A stretch of DNA of 64,000 bases from Progne subis subis. Taxonomy: Eukaryota; Chordata; Aves; Passeriformes; Hirundinidae. The stretch is from NCBI GenBank assembly GCA_022316685.1, contig JAKJHU010000136.1, forward strand, positions 744,001-808,000, read 5' to 3'. The stretch's first letter is position 1. Each line of letters starts with the position of its first letter. The notes under the pieces were generated by a model. It was not told the DNA's origin and ran no database searches. It saw only the letters and a list, made by a program, of their open reading frames with translations. Positions 36,125 through 50,500 of this stretch are shown in pieces. Both the position numbers and the translations under genes were made by a program.

Positions 36125-39100
36125 GTCATCACCTCTGTGACCAGGTCCTCCCTTCCTTTCTCCCTGCTCCAGGAGCTTTTCTCCTTAGATACAGCTCCTT
36201 CGTTGCAAAAGCCAACCAGGAGGGAATGGAGAGCAGAAAGCTGCCAGCTGGGCTCACTTTCCCTGCTGACATTAAAAGGAGCTTAACAAATGTGAGGCAC
36301 ACACAGACAAAATGTCTGTGTCCGAACAGGGCTCCACTTCACTCGCTGGAGCCACGGTCCCACCTGCCATATCTGTAACCTTTCAGAAGGAGTCCCCTTC
36401 CCTGGGCACGTCTGAACTAAAAAACTATCATAATAGAGACATAAAAATTATCACCAAAGCAATAGAGAGCTCCAGTCCACTCAGCCCCAGGGTAGGTGAG
36501 GTGCAACTATTGTAAGGAATAAAATGAGACATATATCAAAGCAAAGAGAGCATTCTCACAGAAGAAGTGCAAAGTCATGGTTTTGCAGAAAGCTTCTGCT
36601 ACTGCTTTCGGGAGAGAAAAGCAACCACGAGACTGCAGATTCACATCTCTGGTGGAAAAGGGGCCAGGACTCGGCTCAAGGTTGTCTCTCTCATCAGCTA
36701 ATGGAGGAGTTCACTCTTCAGATCCAGACATAGTTCCAGGAGCCTTTTAAACTCATCAAATCGTGTGGCACAGAGCAAATCTGTGAGTACAAAGCTCCTA
36801 AAGCCATTGCAGCCCTGACTCATCAGATGTGGGCCCAGGATACCCAGGATGAGGCACATCTGTGCCCCTCATCTGCCTTACTGATCTGTAGAGCTCCCCA
36901 GGAATGTTTACAAAAGAATAGCAAGGATAATGCTGTTTCTGGTTATAGACAGGCATGGCCTGGAGTGATTAGGGCATCCTTGTGCTTTTCCATCCCCAGA
37001 ATCCAAACCTGGTCACCAGCACACTGGAAAGACTCTTGTGTTAGCAGTGTTTGTGCATGTGTTGAGGGCTCCCTTAGAAACAGGATCTCAGCATCTGTTT
37101 CTGCTGCTTCTTGGAAGCCAGGTCCTTGGTTTAGCCACTCTGCAGCGTGGTGCAAGCATTTTTCAGCTTTTGGATGGCAAAGTTGATTTGTATTGCTAGT
37201 GCTCCTTGTAAGTAGGATACAGCTCCAATTTTTTCACTGCAGATAAATTATCTAATGACTTAGTTGTTTTTCCCTGTTGCAAAGTCATTTGCAACCTGAT
37301 GGTGTTTTCAGTGAGTGTGCTTGTCTATAATTACTTAACACATTGTTTACTTGAGCAACTTTCCACCTATGGAAAATCCAAGTGGTTACAGTTTCAGTAG
37401 TATAATTGATGTTGTATCTTCACTAGCTGGCTGGATGATTTTTATTTTATTAAGTGACAAAGATAGGAGAAATTTTTTTCCCTTTGCGGGTTTTTGTATT
37501 GGCACATACGAAAGAGCCATTTACCAAACACAAATTAGATGGTTATTTATGCACTGCTAATAGTGAAAGCCAAGTGAGCAGCTCAAAAGAGAAGTGGGCA
37601 GGTTTCAGTCTCACCTTCAGGCGGGACTTCTTCACCAACTCCTTCTCCACAAGTTTAGCACCTGCAAAATTTCTCAGCTGAAAGCTCTCTGAATTTTCCT
37701 GCAATCTTCTGCTAATCTCCCTGAGATCACAGGCAATTTCAATAACAATGAAAATGATTCTAATTTCTCCTCCAGGAGTATCTCTGATGAATGCTGTCCC
37801 AGTTCCTTTTTTACTTCGCTCCCCTGGTTTATGACTTCCCACCTCAGCCATAATGTGGAAGCCATTTTTGCCTCCAAATTTATTCATCAGGTCCTTTCAA
37901 ACTTTATTCCATTTCTTGCTTCCTGCCAATAAATTCCCCACCTGAAAGTGTAGCTACAGAGATAATTTCCATCAGAATTGCCATTGTCCTTAGCATCATT
38001 AAAAGGTACAGCTCCTCTTAAGATGTAAGTGCCCAATTTGACAGACGTCACTCTGCATCACTCCGCTTTTCCTGCTGTTCTGTCTGCATTGAGCAGGATG
38101 CCATCAGTCCAGCCTGTCTGAGGGAAAAGGCTGAATGGGATTATCTCTGTCAGTCTCTTGAAGAACTTAAAGAGGGAGAGGTTGATAGCAGTGATGGTTT
38201 TCAGTTTTTCCTTTCCTTGGAGCCCAGTACTTGCAGGAGATGGGATACACCCAGACGTGTAGGCAGGAGATGCGTGTGGATACAACTCGTGGATCTGAAT
38301 CTAGTGGCAGGCTGTGCAGAAGCCAGGTGAGAGCCACTGCATCCCAAACCACCTTGGCATCAGCAGAAATGCAGAGGATGGCACTACCTTTTTAAGGGGT
38401 CGGCACTTCCTCTTCTGATGGTGTTCTCGAAGGGGGAGGAAGCATTTCAACTCCATATTCAGCAAAACTGCCATGAAAAGCATTTTTTCCCTTTGCAGTA
38501 TCACCTGGAAGAGAAACATCTTAGACACCACATCCTTTGTGGTGTTGGAAGGAGCTGGGGGCTGAAATGCCTGATTTTGGTTTGCAGTGGTACTGAGAGT
38601 CCTGGTACCTCCTCTGCCTTTGCTCTGATGTGATGGCTCCTTGGGTTTCCCCAGAGCTCAGAAAACAACCCCATTGGCTTAGTTTTGTGCTTACACCCCT
38701 CTTCGTTTTCCAGTCTGCCAAGCAGATTTCTCCAGTCATTGTGGCCATGTTGTAAATTCTCCTCTTTGGCTCTGAAGAACACCACAGGCCCTAATAACAA
38801 GTACTCTCAATTCAGTGGAAGTACTTGGATTGTCTTCCAGTGACTTGGACAACCCCTGCATGCTGATCATTGGGTACTGTAACCTGATTAGATGGTTGTA
38901 AACACTTATTTGTTCCCCAGAGAACAGTGAAGTCTTCCTGCTCCAAGAGCTATGAAGTGTGTATTGCTCTGCGGCTGTCTGGTGGGAGCTGTGTGTGGTT
39001 GGTGAAGGGCTGCTGTGGTCAGGCAGCACCAGAACGTGGTCCGTATGCACCTCTTCATGGGACCTCGTCAGTGAGACGGAGCCTTCCAGGGTGGGATATG

Positions 39101-42100
39101 GGGACGTCCTTGTACAAAAACTCTCTTCAGGCTTAGCTGTAGGAAGAAGGGGGAAGAGAGCAGCGCAACAAATCCTGGTAACTGGATCTCAGACTTTGAG
39201 CAGCCTGGCTCCAGTGAATCTTCTTCCATGAGGCTGAAAACCCAGGTACAAAGAAAAAGCCACACAATTCAAGGCCTTTTCTTGGAAATTGAGGAGAGGG
39301 CCAGTGTGTTAGGAAATGGCTATACTAAACATTCCTGGGGGAGCTAGCATTTAAATTGATGGAGTGGAAGGTCTCCAGGAGTAGCAAGTCTGTACAGTTT
39401 TAATGATACAAGATCCACTGGCTTTTGTAATAGTCAGGTGCCAAGTAGCACTTTAGTCTTGGAAGGCTGCTTGGAAAATGAGCAGCATTTTCCCAGCTCC
39501 TGAAGGGGTATGAGCCTCAAGCCCCAAGTCTGAATGAAGCCAGCTGGAAGAATCCCAACTGATCACAGGGAATTGCAGCCTTAAAACTTGGTCTGAGACA
39601 TCTCCTGAGCTGGGTGACTTGGAAACCAGTTAGCCTGGTGAGTGTGGCAGCAGAGCAAAAAGTGAGGAAAATGGCTTCTTATTGACTGACAAGACAAACA
39701 GGCGAACAAAAAGTATCAGTCAGATGTAATATGCAGGGTTTTTAGTTTGTCCCAGGTAAATCACTCCCTCTGCACCTCTCCAGAGCTGTTGGTGTAGAAG
39801 CAGTTAAGAGTGATTGACGAGCAGACATAAAGACAGAGAAATCCTGATGGCAGGCAGGCGAGAGGAGGGCTGCCAAATGATGTTTCATTGATACAGATAT
39901 GCTTCCTGCATTCACTCAGGGAGAATATTCCCTACCTGGTGATGATATAGGAAAGCCTTTCCTATGTTTGGGGCAGCAGAGGGATAGCTTAGGCGCTGTA
40001 GCTATGGCAAAGACATGAGCTAAGGGAGAAATACGGAGATGAGGTTCAGTAAGCACTTAGAACAGGAGCATTCCTATGATTAAATGAGATAACTGAGGTG
40101 CTTCTGGTAAGATCTTGCCCAGAATCTTGAAGTTTTGTGTGTCAGTTATCGGTGTGATTGTACCAGCTGCCGTGGTCTAAAAAGAATGTTTGAATCCAAT
40201 TTCTTCAGCTGTAGAAAAGCATGAAAGAGTAGATTCAAACACTCTGAATTCTGAATTCGCATTTCCATTTCCTTCTCCCCAGCTCTCCCTTAGGTTTGGG
40301 AATAATCAGTTTCGTAGGCTATTGCCTAAAGAATTGTTTGATCATGTGATCTCTGGCTGTCCACCAGTCCTTTCAGAGGACTCAAGGGCCTGCTCACAAA
40401 ATAGAGCTCTCAGGGGTACAAAATTTCTGTGGGTTTTTGAAACCTTGTAGCTGACTAAAGAAGAACCCACTTGGTGCCCAACCCTGTAAGAGAGGAAGAG
40501 CTGGATGATGTTAGCATTCATGATTCCTATGTGTGCTGGCATTTGCTTCCAAAAAGAGGGTGAAAGCAGCAGAGAGCTGCTGTGTATGGGTGTGAGAGTG
40601 AAGATTAGCAGGTGGGGGACCTGTGTCCTGTTTGGTTTCCCGATTTCCCCTGCTCAGGGCGTGTCTTGTTTTTCATTCTGTTTCCTTTGCTGCCCTTTCC
40701 ATGTGTTAGTTTATATCGTTTATCAAGTTTATCATTATGTGCTCGCACACATAAAATCTTTATTAGCCATGTGTATTTTCTATTCTCTGCTCTAATTTTC
40801 CTTCCTTCTTGCATCGTTAACAAACTCTGCTGATTGCAGATGTTCCCCATTTGACAGCACCTGAGACTCAGGTTTTCCAGCCACGCAGCAGGAGGAGTGC
40901 TGGCTCCTTCCTCTGGCCATCCCACACAGAGGCAGGGGCTGAACCTGCCCTCCCAGCCAAACCTGGCCTCACAGTCCTCTTGAGATCAGTAGAGCAGAAG
41001 AGAAATGGAAATTGGGCTGTGCTCTTAGGGGTGGTTATGAATGGATTGTGCTGCTCCTGTCTTTTTGAAGTGACTGGCTGAAGGAGAGAGGGATTAGGGT
41101 CAGTGCAGAGACTGAGAAGGCCTCATGTGCTCTGTGTCCCATTTCAGCTGCTGTTAGAAGCCCTTGAATGGTGGGTAGACGTTGGCCTCATCTGCTTCCC
41201 ACCAGCTTGACTTGGCCCCTACGCTGACAGCAACATCCGAGAGCATATCACCCCACTGGCTCTGAGGGTCACTGCTCTCACCCCCGTTGGAAGTGGAGAT
41301 GGGGTAAAAAGAATTTCAGGGCTTTGGCCATGTCAAACTGCTCTACTGACTGATGCCTTCTACAGAAGGGCCCAGTTTGCTCCTGAAAGAGCCATTTCTG
41401 AAATCATATTGAGCAGTACAGGACCGTGGAATGGTGCAGACGTGTGTCCGGCATCGTGAGCACCCTTCCCTTTTGGGCAGTAGTCAGAAGAAAGTTTCTC
41501 CACCAACAGCTCTTGAAATCTTGCCTACAGAGTTTTCTAAGAGATTGTTCTTCCTTGGACATGGGAGTGAGTAAGTTACCACCTTTTGTGATCCTTTAAT
41601 CGTAACGCTCTTTCCAGAATATCAGTTTAAGGGACACAGAAAAAGCAATTGCACTGTCCATGTGGGACAGTGTCCTCTCTCCTTCCTACTCCAGAAAACC
41701 CGCTGTGTTTCATCAGTGTCCTTCTTCAGCAGGGGTGAGAGTTCTTTTTCTGGAGCTGTTTTTGTTTGAACTTCAGTGGCTACAAAGTTGTAAACCACTC
41801 CTCTTTGATGGGGGATAAATCTTTAAATCGGGAAACAGGAAACAAAACTTGAGGACATCATCTGCTGGTTCCGTTCCTTGCTGGTTCCCAGTTTGTCATT
41901 TTGCTGCTTGGTCTCCCTGCTGCCTGTACCAATAGATAGAGGACTTTGTGGGCAGTGTCCCAGAATTGTTCCACAAGAAGGGTAGCACCAGGGAAAGCAA
42001 TAGCTTGGATGCAGAGCCTGCAGATGACAGTTTCAGAATGCTCAGTCAGCGTGCTTGGGGCAGAGTCCTTTCTGAATGGGCAGGGATTTGCAGATCAGAT

Positions 42101-43224
42101 CCCATGGAACAAAGTGCCAAGGTTCTCATACACCAAGTAGACAGGAGGGCTGGAGTCCCCCTTGGCAAGTGGCACTGACAAGTGACCAAAGTGGTCAGAT
42201 AGAGATAGATCTTGGTGACAAGACCAAGTGGCTTAACCTTAATACAGCAGGATGAAGGAGGTGGCAGGGAAAGGTCTGGTTCACGCCAAAGCAGCCTTTT
42301 CATCTGGTGGCTGCTCGCTCTGTGTTCTGCCAGGGTGTGCTTTCCTTCTCTAATTGTGTGCAGCTCTTCCCGCTTAAAAAGCTGCTCCCAGCATCAGGCA
42401 GCATCCTGGCTTATGGCAGTGTCATTTTCAGGCTGCACCACCAAGGCTGAGGCAGAAGATGTGTGTGTCATGTCTCATTTGCTCAGCTGCAGAGTCATTC
42501 AGGGGCAGCCTCCACTTGTGCTGATCCTCCCTGAGCCGTGGACTGGGCTGCAGCCCTGGAAAAGCATCACATATTTCTGAGCATTGCAGCCACTGGAGTA
42601 GTGAGGATGGGTACAAGCCCTGGAGGAGACGTCAGTGAAAGCTTCCACAATCACAAGATCTAGTTCTACTGCTCCATATAATTAGTGATTAAAATGAGTA
42701 AAAACAAAGCAGCAATTTTCTTATTGATCCCTCAGCAAATAGCTCTGTCTGTTTTCTTCTGTATTGTTCCTTCTTATTAAATAGCCTTGAATAAGAAATG
42801 TCAGTCAAATGAATTTAGATTCCTGGTGCTTCAGACAGAAATCAAAGCAGGATTGAAAGAGGAACAATAATTAGAGAGAGGAATTCCACCTCCACACACT
42901 TCTTCCATTGCTCAAGGAGTGCTGATTTTATCTAAATTGCCAAAGCCGTGAGCAAATGAGAGGTGATGGGAATTATAGACTGCAGATGCTGAGACAAAGC
43001 AAGGGAAGCTTTAATTAGTGCATTTTAAAGTAGAAATGAATTTCCTGGGAATAAATTATTTGACTGGAGACACATGGAGCTTCTTAGATGTGAACTGAAG
43101 ATCTTTTTACAGGCCAGAAACAGGGCTCATAGGTTGTGCCTGTCTTGTAGAAATGAGTGAGCCATCACTGTGGTCTAAAATACATCAGGATGAATCCTTC
43201 TTTCTTTGCATCCAACTTTATTTT

Positions 43225-43264
43225 TTCAATATTGAGGAATATGTTTTAATATTGAGGAATTCCC
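43225..43264. repeat. 20-bp tandem duplication
   Basis: Two copies of an AT-rich unit containing AATATTGAGGAAT, 20 bp apart. Confidence 0.8.
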
Positions 43265-44355
43265 ACAGCTGCAGATTCATTTAAAGCAGATTATTTTTCC
43301 CAGTACCCACATTTACTCACTGAAATGTTAGTGATGGATGCTGAGAAACTGGGAGTCATGTATGGAACTTACTGGTACTGAAAGGAAGTTCTTTTCCTTT
43401 CAGTCCTCTTCTTATTCTCCTTGCTTAGCTCTGTTGCTGTGCTTTCATGGCAGTTGCACACCCTAAGTCACTGGGAACCTTAAAACACTGACCTTTTTAT
43501 GTTTTCAGCAGATTTTCACAGCTTTTTAAAGGTTGAGACAGTAACAACTCCGTGCAGTTTGGAGGTGCATAGAGCTTCCTGGCCGAATTGAAGGTGCTGA
43601 AACAAAACCATTTAGCTGGGTGCTTTAATCCTGAATTCTTTGACTCAGCAGAATTACTAAGTCTCTCAATTATTTACATATTTTATGTGAGCCTGTTGCT
43701 CACAAACCTTGTTGAAGCCAGCAGGAGAGGGGCCAGGTTGAGATCTCATGGCTGTGTTGTGGGAGACAGACCCCCGACACAGGTGCTGTGCACAAACAGG
43801 GAATAAAACGGATTTGCCCCTCCAAGAGCGACACTATTCTCCTCTGCCCTGACCAGTGGGAATGAAAACGCCCCAGGAGGCTGGGGGATGGACAGGCCAC
43901 CCCAGCAGCACCTTCCCAACAGCCTGGGGGTGGCTGGCAGTGCTGGTCTGCAGGAGAGATGGGTACAGCCTGGAAAATCAGCCTGTCCTCCCTTCCTGGA
44001 GTGAACCACCACTCATGACCTCCCACAAATCCTGCTCTTCTTCTGGCCACACGTGTTAGATAGAACACATGGGTAGAGCAGGGTACAACCTAGAGGCTTT
44101 TGGCAAAGAGACCTGACGTCTTAGAGACCCTGCACTCCGCATGGGAAAACAAGGCCGACGCGCTGGTTTTTCTGATGTTGTGGTTGCCTGTTTCAGCTGT
44201 TGCTCCTTCGTGCCAGAGGTTAACTCGTGTCAGCCATGATGAATGGCTCACTCAAGGGGTATTGAACGCTGATGTGTTTATCTTGTGGCAGGATGGGGAT
44301 GTTGCAATCTTGTGAGCTGCGGGAGGCACCGGGCTAATTTGAGATTTGTTCCTAG

Positions 44356-44508
<153 letters not shown>

Positions 44509-47324
44509 TAACAGAGATGTAAAGGAAACATTTGATTGAAATGCTGTTGCTGAGGTTTGCTTCCATCCGCACTGGCTGCTCCTTCTCCTGGTGCTTCAGT
44601 TATGGGGTGAAAATTAAAGCTGCCCTCCCTGCCCTGTGTCTTCTCCTTGAAGCCAAGATGGAATGGCCAGCTTGTCAAAGGTTTTCTAGGATTGAGTCCT
44701 GATATCAGTGACTGTTGTCTCACGGCTTTGTTTTTTTCTCAAAATTAGTCTACGGAGAATCAAATACATGAGAAAAGAGAGGGTCTTTGTCCCTACATTA
44801 GGAAACCAATGGTTATTATCTAAGGCTAAGGGAAAACTCACCAAAATCAATGGCAGAACATTTCCTGTGGCCAGTAGGATGCCCACCAAGCCCAGAATGT
44901 TGTTAGTTGTGTGCTGGAGTCTGTGTGTAGCACTGGCCCTCATTGTCCTGCTGAGGTGATTTAATGAATTAGAGCCTGATTCATCAATACTTTCAAGAAA
45001 TGTTTTGGAATGACTGAAAGTACCTCTTTGGAAAATAAGCCTGTTTCCAAAAAAGGTCTCCCCAGTCTCATACCACAGCCTGCACTCACATACGTCTCTG
45101 AAAAAGCACCTTTCTCCTAATGTAGATGTGAAGACAGATTATAAGGTAAGGCAGCTGCACATAAACCTTTTCACAGCTTTCTAAACATGTAAGAAATGGC
45201 TGCTTGGATTCATCTCCTTGTGTTCAGAATTCACTATCCGTATATATTTGCTCTCACATACATCACTGCTGCTGGATAAGAGTAATGGCTGCTTTTGTAC
45301 CTAAATGAAAATGTTGATAAAGAAATAACATTTTCAACACATTTTCTGCTCTGTAAGGCAGAGCAAAGGCAAAGAGTTGGTAATGTAAATTACTTCTATT
45401 GAAGGAACTTGAAAAATTAAAAACTGTTTGGAAAATTATGCCATATATATTACTTGAAATCCTGAGGTTTGTGTCTGCATTTTTGTTCAAAAATATTTTG
45501 TCAGATTTTCATTGAGTTTTGTGTTTCTGTTGGAAAGCAGAAAATGTTCTTAGGAAATCTCGGTGATTTGTTTTTATTTCTGCAGTTCAGAGGAGAGGTT
45601 TGTTACCAGCTCTGTGCACCACCTTTGTGTACAGCTGTGTTTGGGTGTGAGGTTCCCATCACACTCATCAAGGCTGGTGTCCTGGGTTGGTGACCCGCGT
45701 CCCACTGGCTGTCACCAGGCTCAGACACATTCACACCCCCACAAACACCTCTGCAGCGTGTGTGGCCTCTGTGTTCCTGTGACGTGTAGGGCACCATCCC
45801 AAATCCCTTCATTTACAGTGGCAGCACATCCCATCCAGTTTGCATCGCATGAATCCACTCTGGGAGCATCCCTGAGCCTTCCCAGGAGTGCAGGCTCAGA
45901 GGGGCCTTCACAGAGCTCCAGGAGCTGCTGGATTTCACCACCATGACCATTTCCCCCAGGAACCACCACACTGCCTCCCACTTCGGGGGTTGGTGGCTTT
46001 CTGTGTTGCAGTCCCCAACACCCCTGGTGACCAGGGGTGTCCTTCTTCCCAGAACAGTGCCCAAAACACCGGGGGAAAGGCAAGAGCAGCCCCTGCTGGT
46101 GGGGACAAGGACAGGAGGAAGATCAGCTGCATGCTGAATGCACTGTGGAACGAACGCAGTGATCTCGCTCACAGAGACCAGGGTGCTTCATCCGTGCTTT
46201 TACCAAATCCCTCCACTCCTCTCTTTACTCACCTTTTGGGGATACATATAAAGCCCTACCTCTGAAACCTGGTTTAGGCAGGTTTTTCACCATCCCCCTC
46301 GGAGCAGCCTGGATGCCTTGGGGATCCTGGTTTCTGGGGCTTGCAGCACAGCTCAGCCAGCGGAGGGTCGTGGCTGTTCCTTGGGACGGGGGAGCATGTC
46401 TGCACGGGGGAGCTGAAGCCCTCCTGGGGTCCCAGCCTGGCTGTAGGGATGGAGACCCCTTGGCTGGAAGGGCTTTGTGCTCCTCCTGCTGCTGCTGGGG
46501 CTTATGGTTGGCCCAAGCTGGCAGTTCTGGCTGTGTCCTTCCCAAGTGCAATGAAGTCATTCCCACAATGATAGAAGCTGGTAAGGCACCAAGACAGTGC
46601 CTGTGTCGTGGGGAATCTGATGATCAGAGTTTGTTACTGCTCTTGGACGTGGCTGAGTGTGGCACTCACAGTTCACCTTCCTCGTACAGTTTGGGAGATT
46701 CAGGTGGAAGTAGCAGCCACTCCTGTGTCTCTTTTCATCTGAATCCCTCTGACACATCCTAATGAATCAGGAGCACAGTGTTTTCAGCACTGTGTTCATC
46801 TTGAGAGCAAAATTTTGTCTTTCAACTGTCCGCTTCAGCCAGTCAATTAAAGCTCAGTTTCACAAATGCATGAAGATAACACAAGCTGACAGACCCACTT
46901 AAATGACTGAAACACTCCTTTTTAAATATATTTGTTTTTCTCCTTCCATTCAGTAGCTTTTGTTTTCTGCTGAAGTGGTGAAGACACAGTGTCATGTTCT
47001 GGTGTGATGGAAAGATTTTAGTCCCTGTGGTCGTAATTTCAGACTGACGAGCAGAATACAAGGGATACAGTTGTTGGGGGTAGTAATCTCTGTAGTGCAA
47101 ATCCTCATTCAAAAGCTAATCCTTAAAATTTTGGTAAGGAATATCCTGATTTTAGGTAAAACACAGCCCTGCATCATTTGCTGCACTCTGCTAGGAGCAT
47201 GGCTTGCCTGCTTGTTTAGCTGTGGCTGCTGTTAATGAGAGAATAATTCTCTTTCCATACAGTCAGGTAGGTTTTCATAACCTTTTTAATTACATTCTGC
47301 CAAGGGCAGAAGTGCTGTGATTCA

Positions 47325-47522
47325 GTGAGCACTGGCACAGGGTACCCAGAGAAGCTGTGGCTGCCCCATGATCCCTGGCAGTGTCCAAGGCCAGCTTAGA
47401 CCGGGCTTGGAGCAGCCTGCGATAGTGGCAGGTATCCCTGCCTGTGGCAGGGGTTGGAAGAAGATTATCTTTAAGATCCTTTCCAACCCAAACCAGTCTG
47501 GAATTCTGTGATACTGTGATAA
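47325..47522 (+). mobile_element. CR1 LINE 3' fragment
   Basis: Plus-oriented CR1 end: 'ggctgccccatgatccctgg', 'cagtgtccaaggccagctt', 'ggcttggagcagcctg', 'gatcctttccaacccaaacc' and terminal 'ttctgtgatactgtgataat'. Confidence 0.9.
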
Positions 47523-50500
47523 TGCAAAAATCTGTTGATTCTAACATTCCTGGCCTGAAGATTCATAGAAAGCCAGAACTGACTTCACTCCCGTCATTTA
47601 AGAGCAGTCTGACCAAACGGCTTTGGAGATCTGTTCCTTGTAGGCCAGAGAAATTAAATTGTTCTCTTGTGCCTCAGTAACCACAGCAGCTCATTCAAGG
47701 CTGGCAAGGGATGCCACATCCCACACGGGGCACACGACTTCACTGGGAGGCTCAGATTTGGGGGCGAGGGAAGCAGAGGACGTTTTCTCCTCGTGTCTTA
47801 TCATCCAGTTTGTCAGAGTGGATTTTAAGGGCGATGGCTTCAGGTACTGTGCAGCATTTCTGTCACAGAGATGAAAGGTCACTGGATTTCACATTTCCTG
47901 GTAGTGACAGACCACAGAATTATGGCCCCAAGTTGTTATTTCCAGTTCCTGTGACTACTCCAGACAAAAGTGTGTCACTGCTGTTAACTCTCTCCTCTGC
48001 GGGATCTCTGAGTGGCCTGTCCCTATTAGAGTCCAGCTCATGGTGCCACCCCAGGTTCTGCTGCAGTTCTGTGAGAACATCCACCCGCTCTGCCTATGCC
48101 AGAGCCTTTCCAAGCAAAAATTCCCAGCGAGGTCTGCATGGTCCCCTGGCCAGGGCTGTCGAGGTGCCTGCCTTCTGTTCCTGGGCCCTTCTCGCCCTGC
48201 GCTCTTCATTCCCAGGCCTCTGCCTGTCCCTCCCCATGAACTCATCCACTGCTGTGGGGTGAGCCCTGGTGCTGTGTGTGTGTTTTAACTCCTTTTCCTA
48301 CATCGCTTGGAGATTGCTCTTCCCATTTCCTTCAACCCTTTGGTTGTGGTCTGGGAATCTGCAGGATGCTGGGATGGGGGGCATCCCCAACGTATCACCC
48401 CTCACATCACTTCAGCTGGTTTAATCTGTGATCCAGATTAAATTGATTCCTCTTTGCCAGCTCCAAGCAACTCTCACCTACTGCAGTGCACAAAGGGAGA
48501 AATTCCCTGTTTCGTTTTCTTGAGGGATGGACAAAACACATTATAAATTTTTGGGTTGGGGTCTGGTTTTGCCTCTAATTTAATTTTTGTTGTCACCAGT
48601 CCTCAACAGAAGAATTTGTTACCCAGCGAGCCAGATAAAAGCTCACATGTCCACAGTGAAATATTTCCTGGCAAGTGTGCTTACTCAGCCTGGGCTTCTG
48701 GAGACATTCGTGATGGAGTACTGGGCAGGAAGACATTTCATAGATAATCTGTCACTGAGTCTTTAATTAAAGTTTTAAATTATCACAGTTGATACAGATT
48801 CCCAAGTAAAGAAGCTGATCCTGCCATCCACACACAAGTGAAAGATCCCTTTGACCTTCAACACATTTTACATTGGTAAAATAGCATGTCTTCAGGCACA
48901 GCTCTTGTGGGTATATATTCTAATGTGCTATAAATATTAATAAATCCCTACAAAAGTCTTCATATATGAGGGCATGAGTGCAAAAGTGAGTAAATAATAA
49001 CTTATTTCCATGCATATAAACCCACATTTTACCTAAGCTTCTCTCTTAATTTACTGAAATATAAACTCGCTACTCATTATTTCTCCGTTGGAGTTAATTT
49101 GAAATAAGCATTCTGCACCCCAGCCTGATCCTGCTGTAGCGCAGTGTGTCTTGCTCAGGAACCCCCCAAGGATTTTCCCAGCCTGTCGAAGCCTTTCCTT
49201 TGGCAAACAATTCCGTGTTACGCGTGTCCCTGAGCGAGCTTTGCGTGTCTCTGTGTAGAAGAACACCTGGGGGCAGACCTTTGAGGCTGCCTCTTCTTAG
49301 CGAGTGCTATGAGGAAATGCATTTTTTGGGAGTGGGAGATGTTTGGGAGTGCCAGGGTGTGTCCCTTTGGAAAAGCTGTGCTGTGGGCGTGGGGCAGTTG
49401 GTGTCTGGACGTGGGCCCAGCCAGTTCAGAGGTGGTTCATGAGCTTCCTTTCCATTCCCAGAGTGAGCAGGGCAGGAACGTGTGGATGCTGTAGAAAGAG
49501 GCACTGGCCACGCAGCCAGGGAGCAGGGCTCTTCCTTCCCAGCCAGGGACACAGCCAAACCCCTGCCCAGGCCTTGCCCTGGGAGGGCAGTGGGAGCTGT
49601 CCTCTTTGTAAAACCCATAGGGATTTTTCAGGACAAAAGGCTCTATGTCAGTGTAAATTCTTTTAGGTGAAGGGGATGGATTAACAGTGCATGTTGGTAA
49701 CCAGCAATGACAAAAACCCTTCCCCACATGGTCTCTGTTGTTCCAAAGTATCACTGTCTTGGAAAGTGCCAAGGTTTTAATATGGAATAATCCAGTGCTG
49801 GTGCTTTATTGCATAAATGTAGCTTGTTATTTATCTGCAAGATGTGGATCGCTGAAGCTCCAGGTCATTGTTTTGGAAAGCTTCTGCTTCCAACATGATC
49901 AGTGAGAAAAAAATCAAGGAAGCATGGAAAAAAATTACTAAAAGTTTGAGGAAAAAAAAGGGAAGGATTTGGGGACAGGACATGGTTTTGTTTGCCATTT
50001 GATTATATACAACTGTTGGAGGATAAAGGCGAAACAGAAAATGTGGCAAGAGGATGAGAGAAGACTTCATGCTCATTTACTTTGTGGAAAACAGTGATTT
50101 GGAGCCATGGGGAGATCCCTTTAAAGAAAAACAAAACAAAACAAAAAAACCCAACTAAATAAAATTCCTCTTCTAATTTATTTCAGGAATTCCTGAAATG
50201 GCCAGATTTTAAAATTGCACTTAAACCCCCTCCAGTCACAGTCTATGCAATGTGCTGATTGGTTGTGCAGATGCAAGGGAGCGCCCAGCCAAGGAGAAGA
50301 AGTGCTCCCCACGCCGGATTTTGCTGGACTCCACCATCCTCTCCCCAGGTCCTGGCAGCTGAAGGCAGTAGCATAAGCTTAGCCACATCACCCTGCATGG
50401 TTGTGAATTTCTGATGGCAGCCAACCTTTGGGGCACTTGGTCACCCCCACGACCACCGCGCCCTTCAGGTGTCAGCCCGAGGGGCCACGGGAAGGACTGG

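Noticed and set aside
45563..46762. Several overlapping 110-150 codon frames on both strands
   Set aside because: No family resemblance, no splice signals in register, composition typical of chance frames in GC-richer intron DNA.
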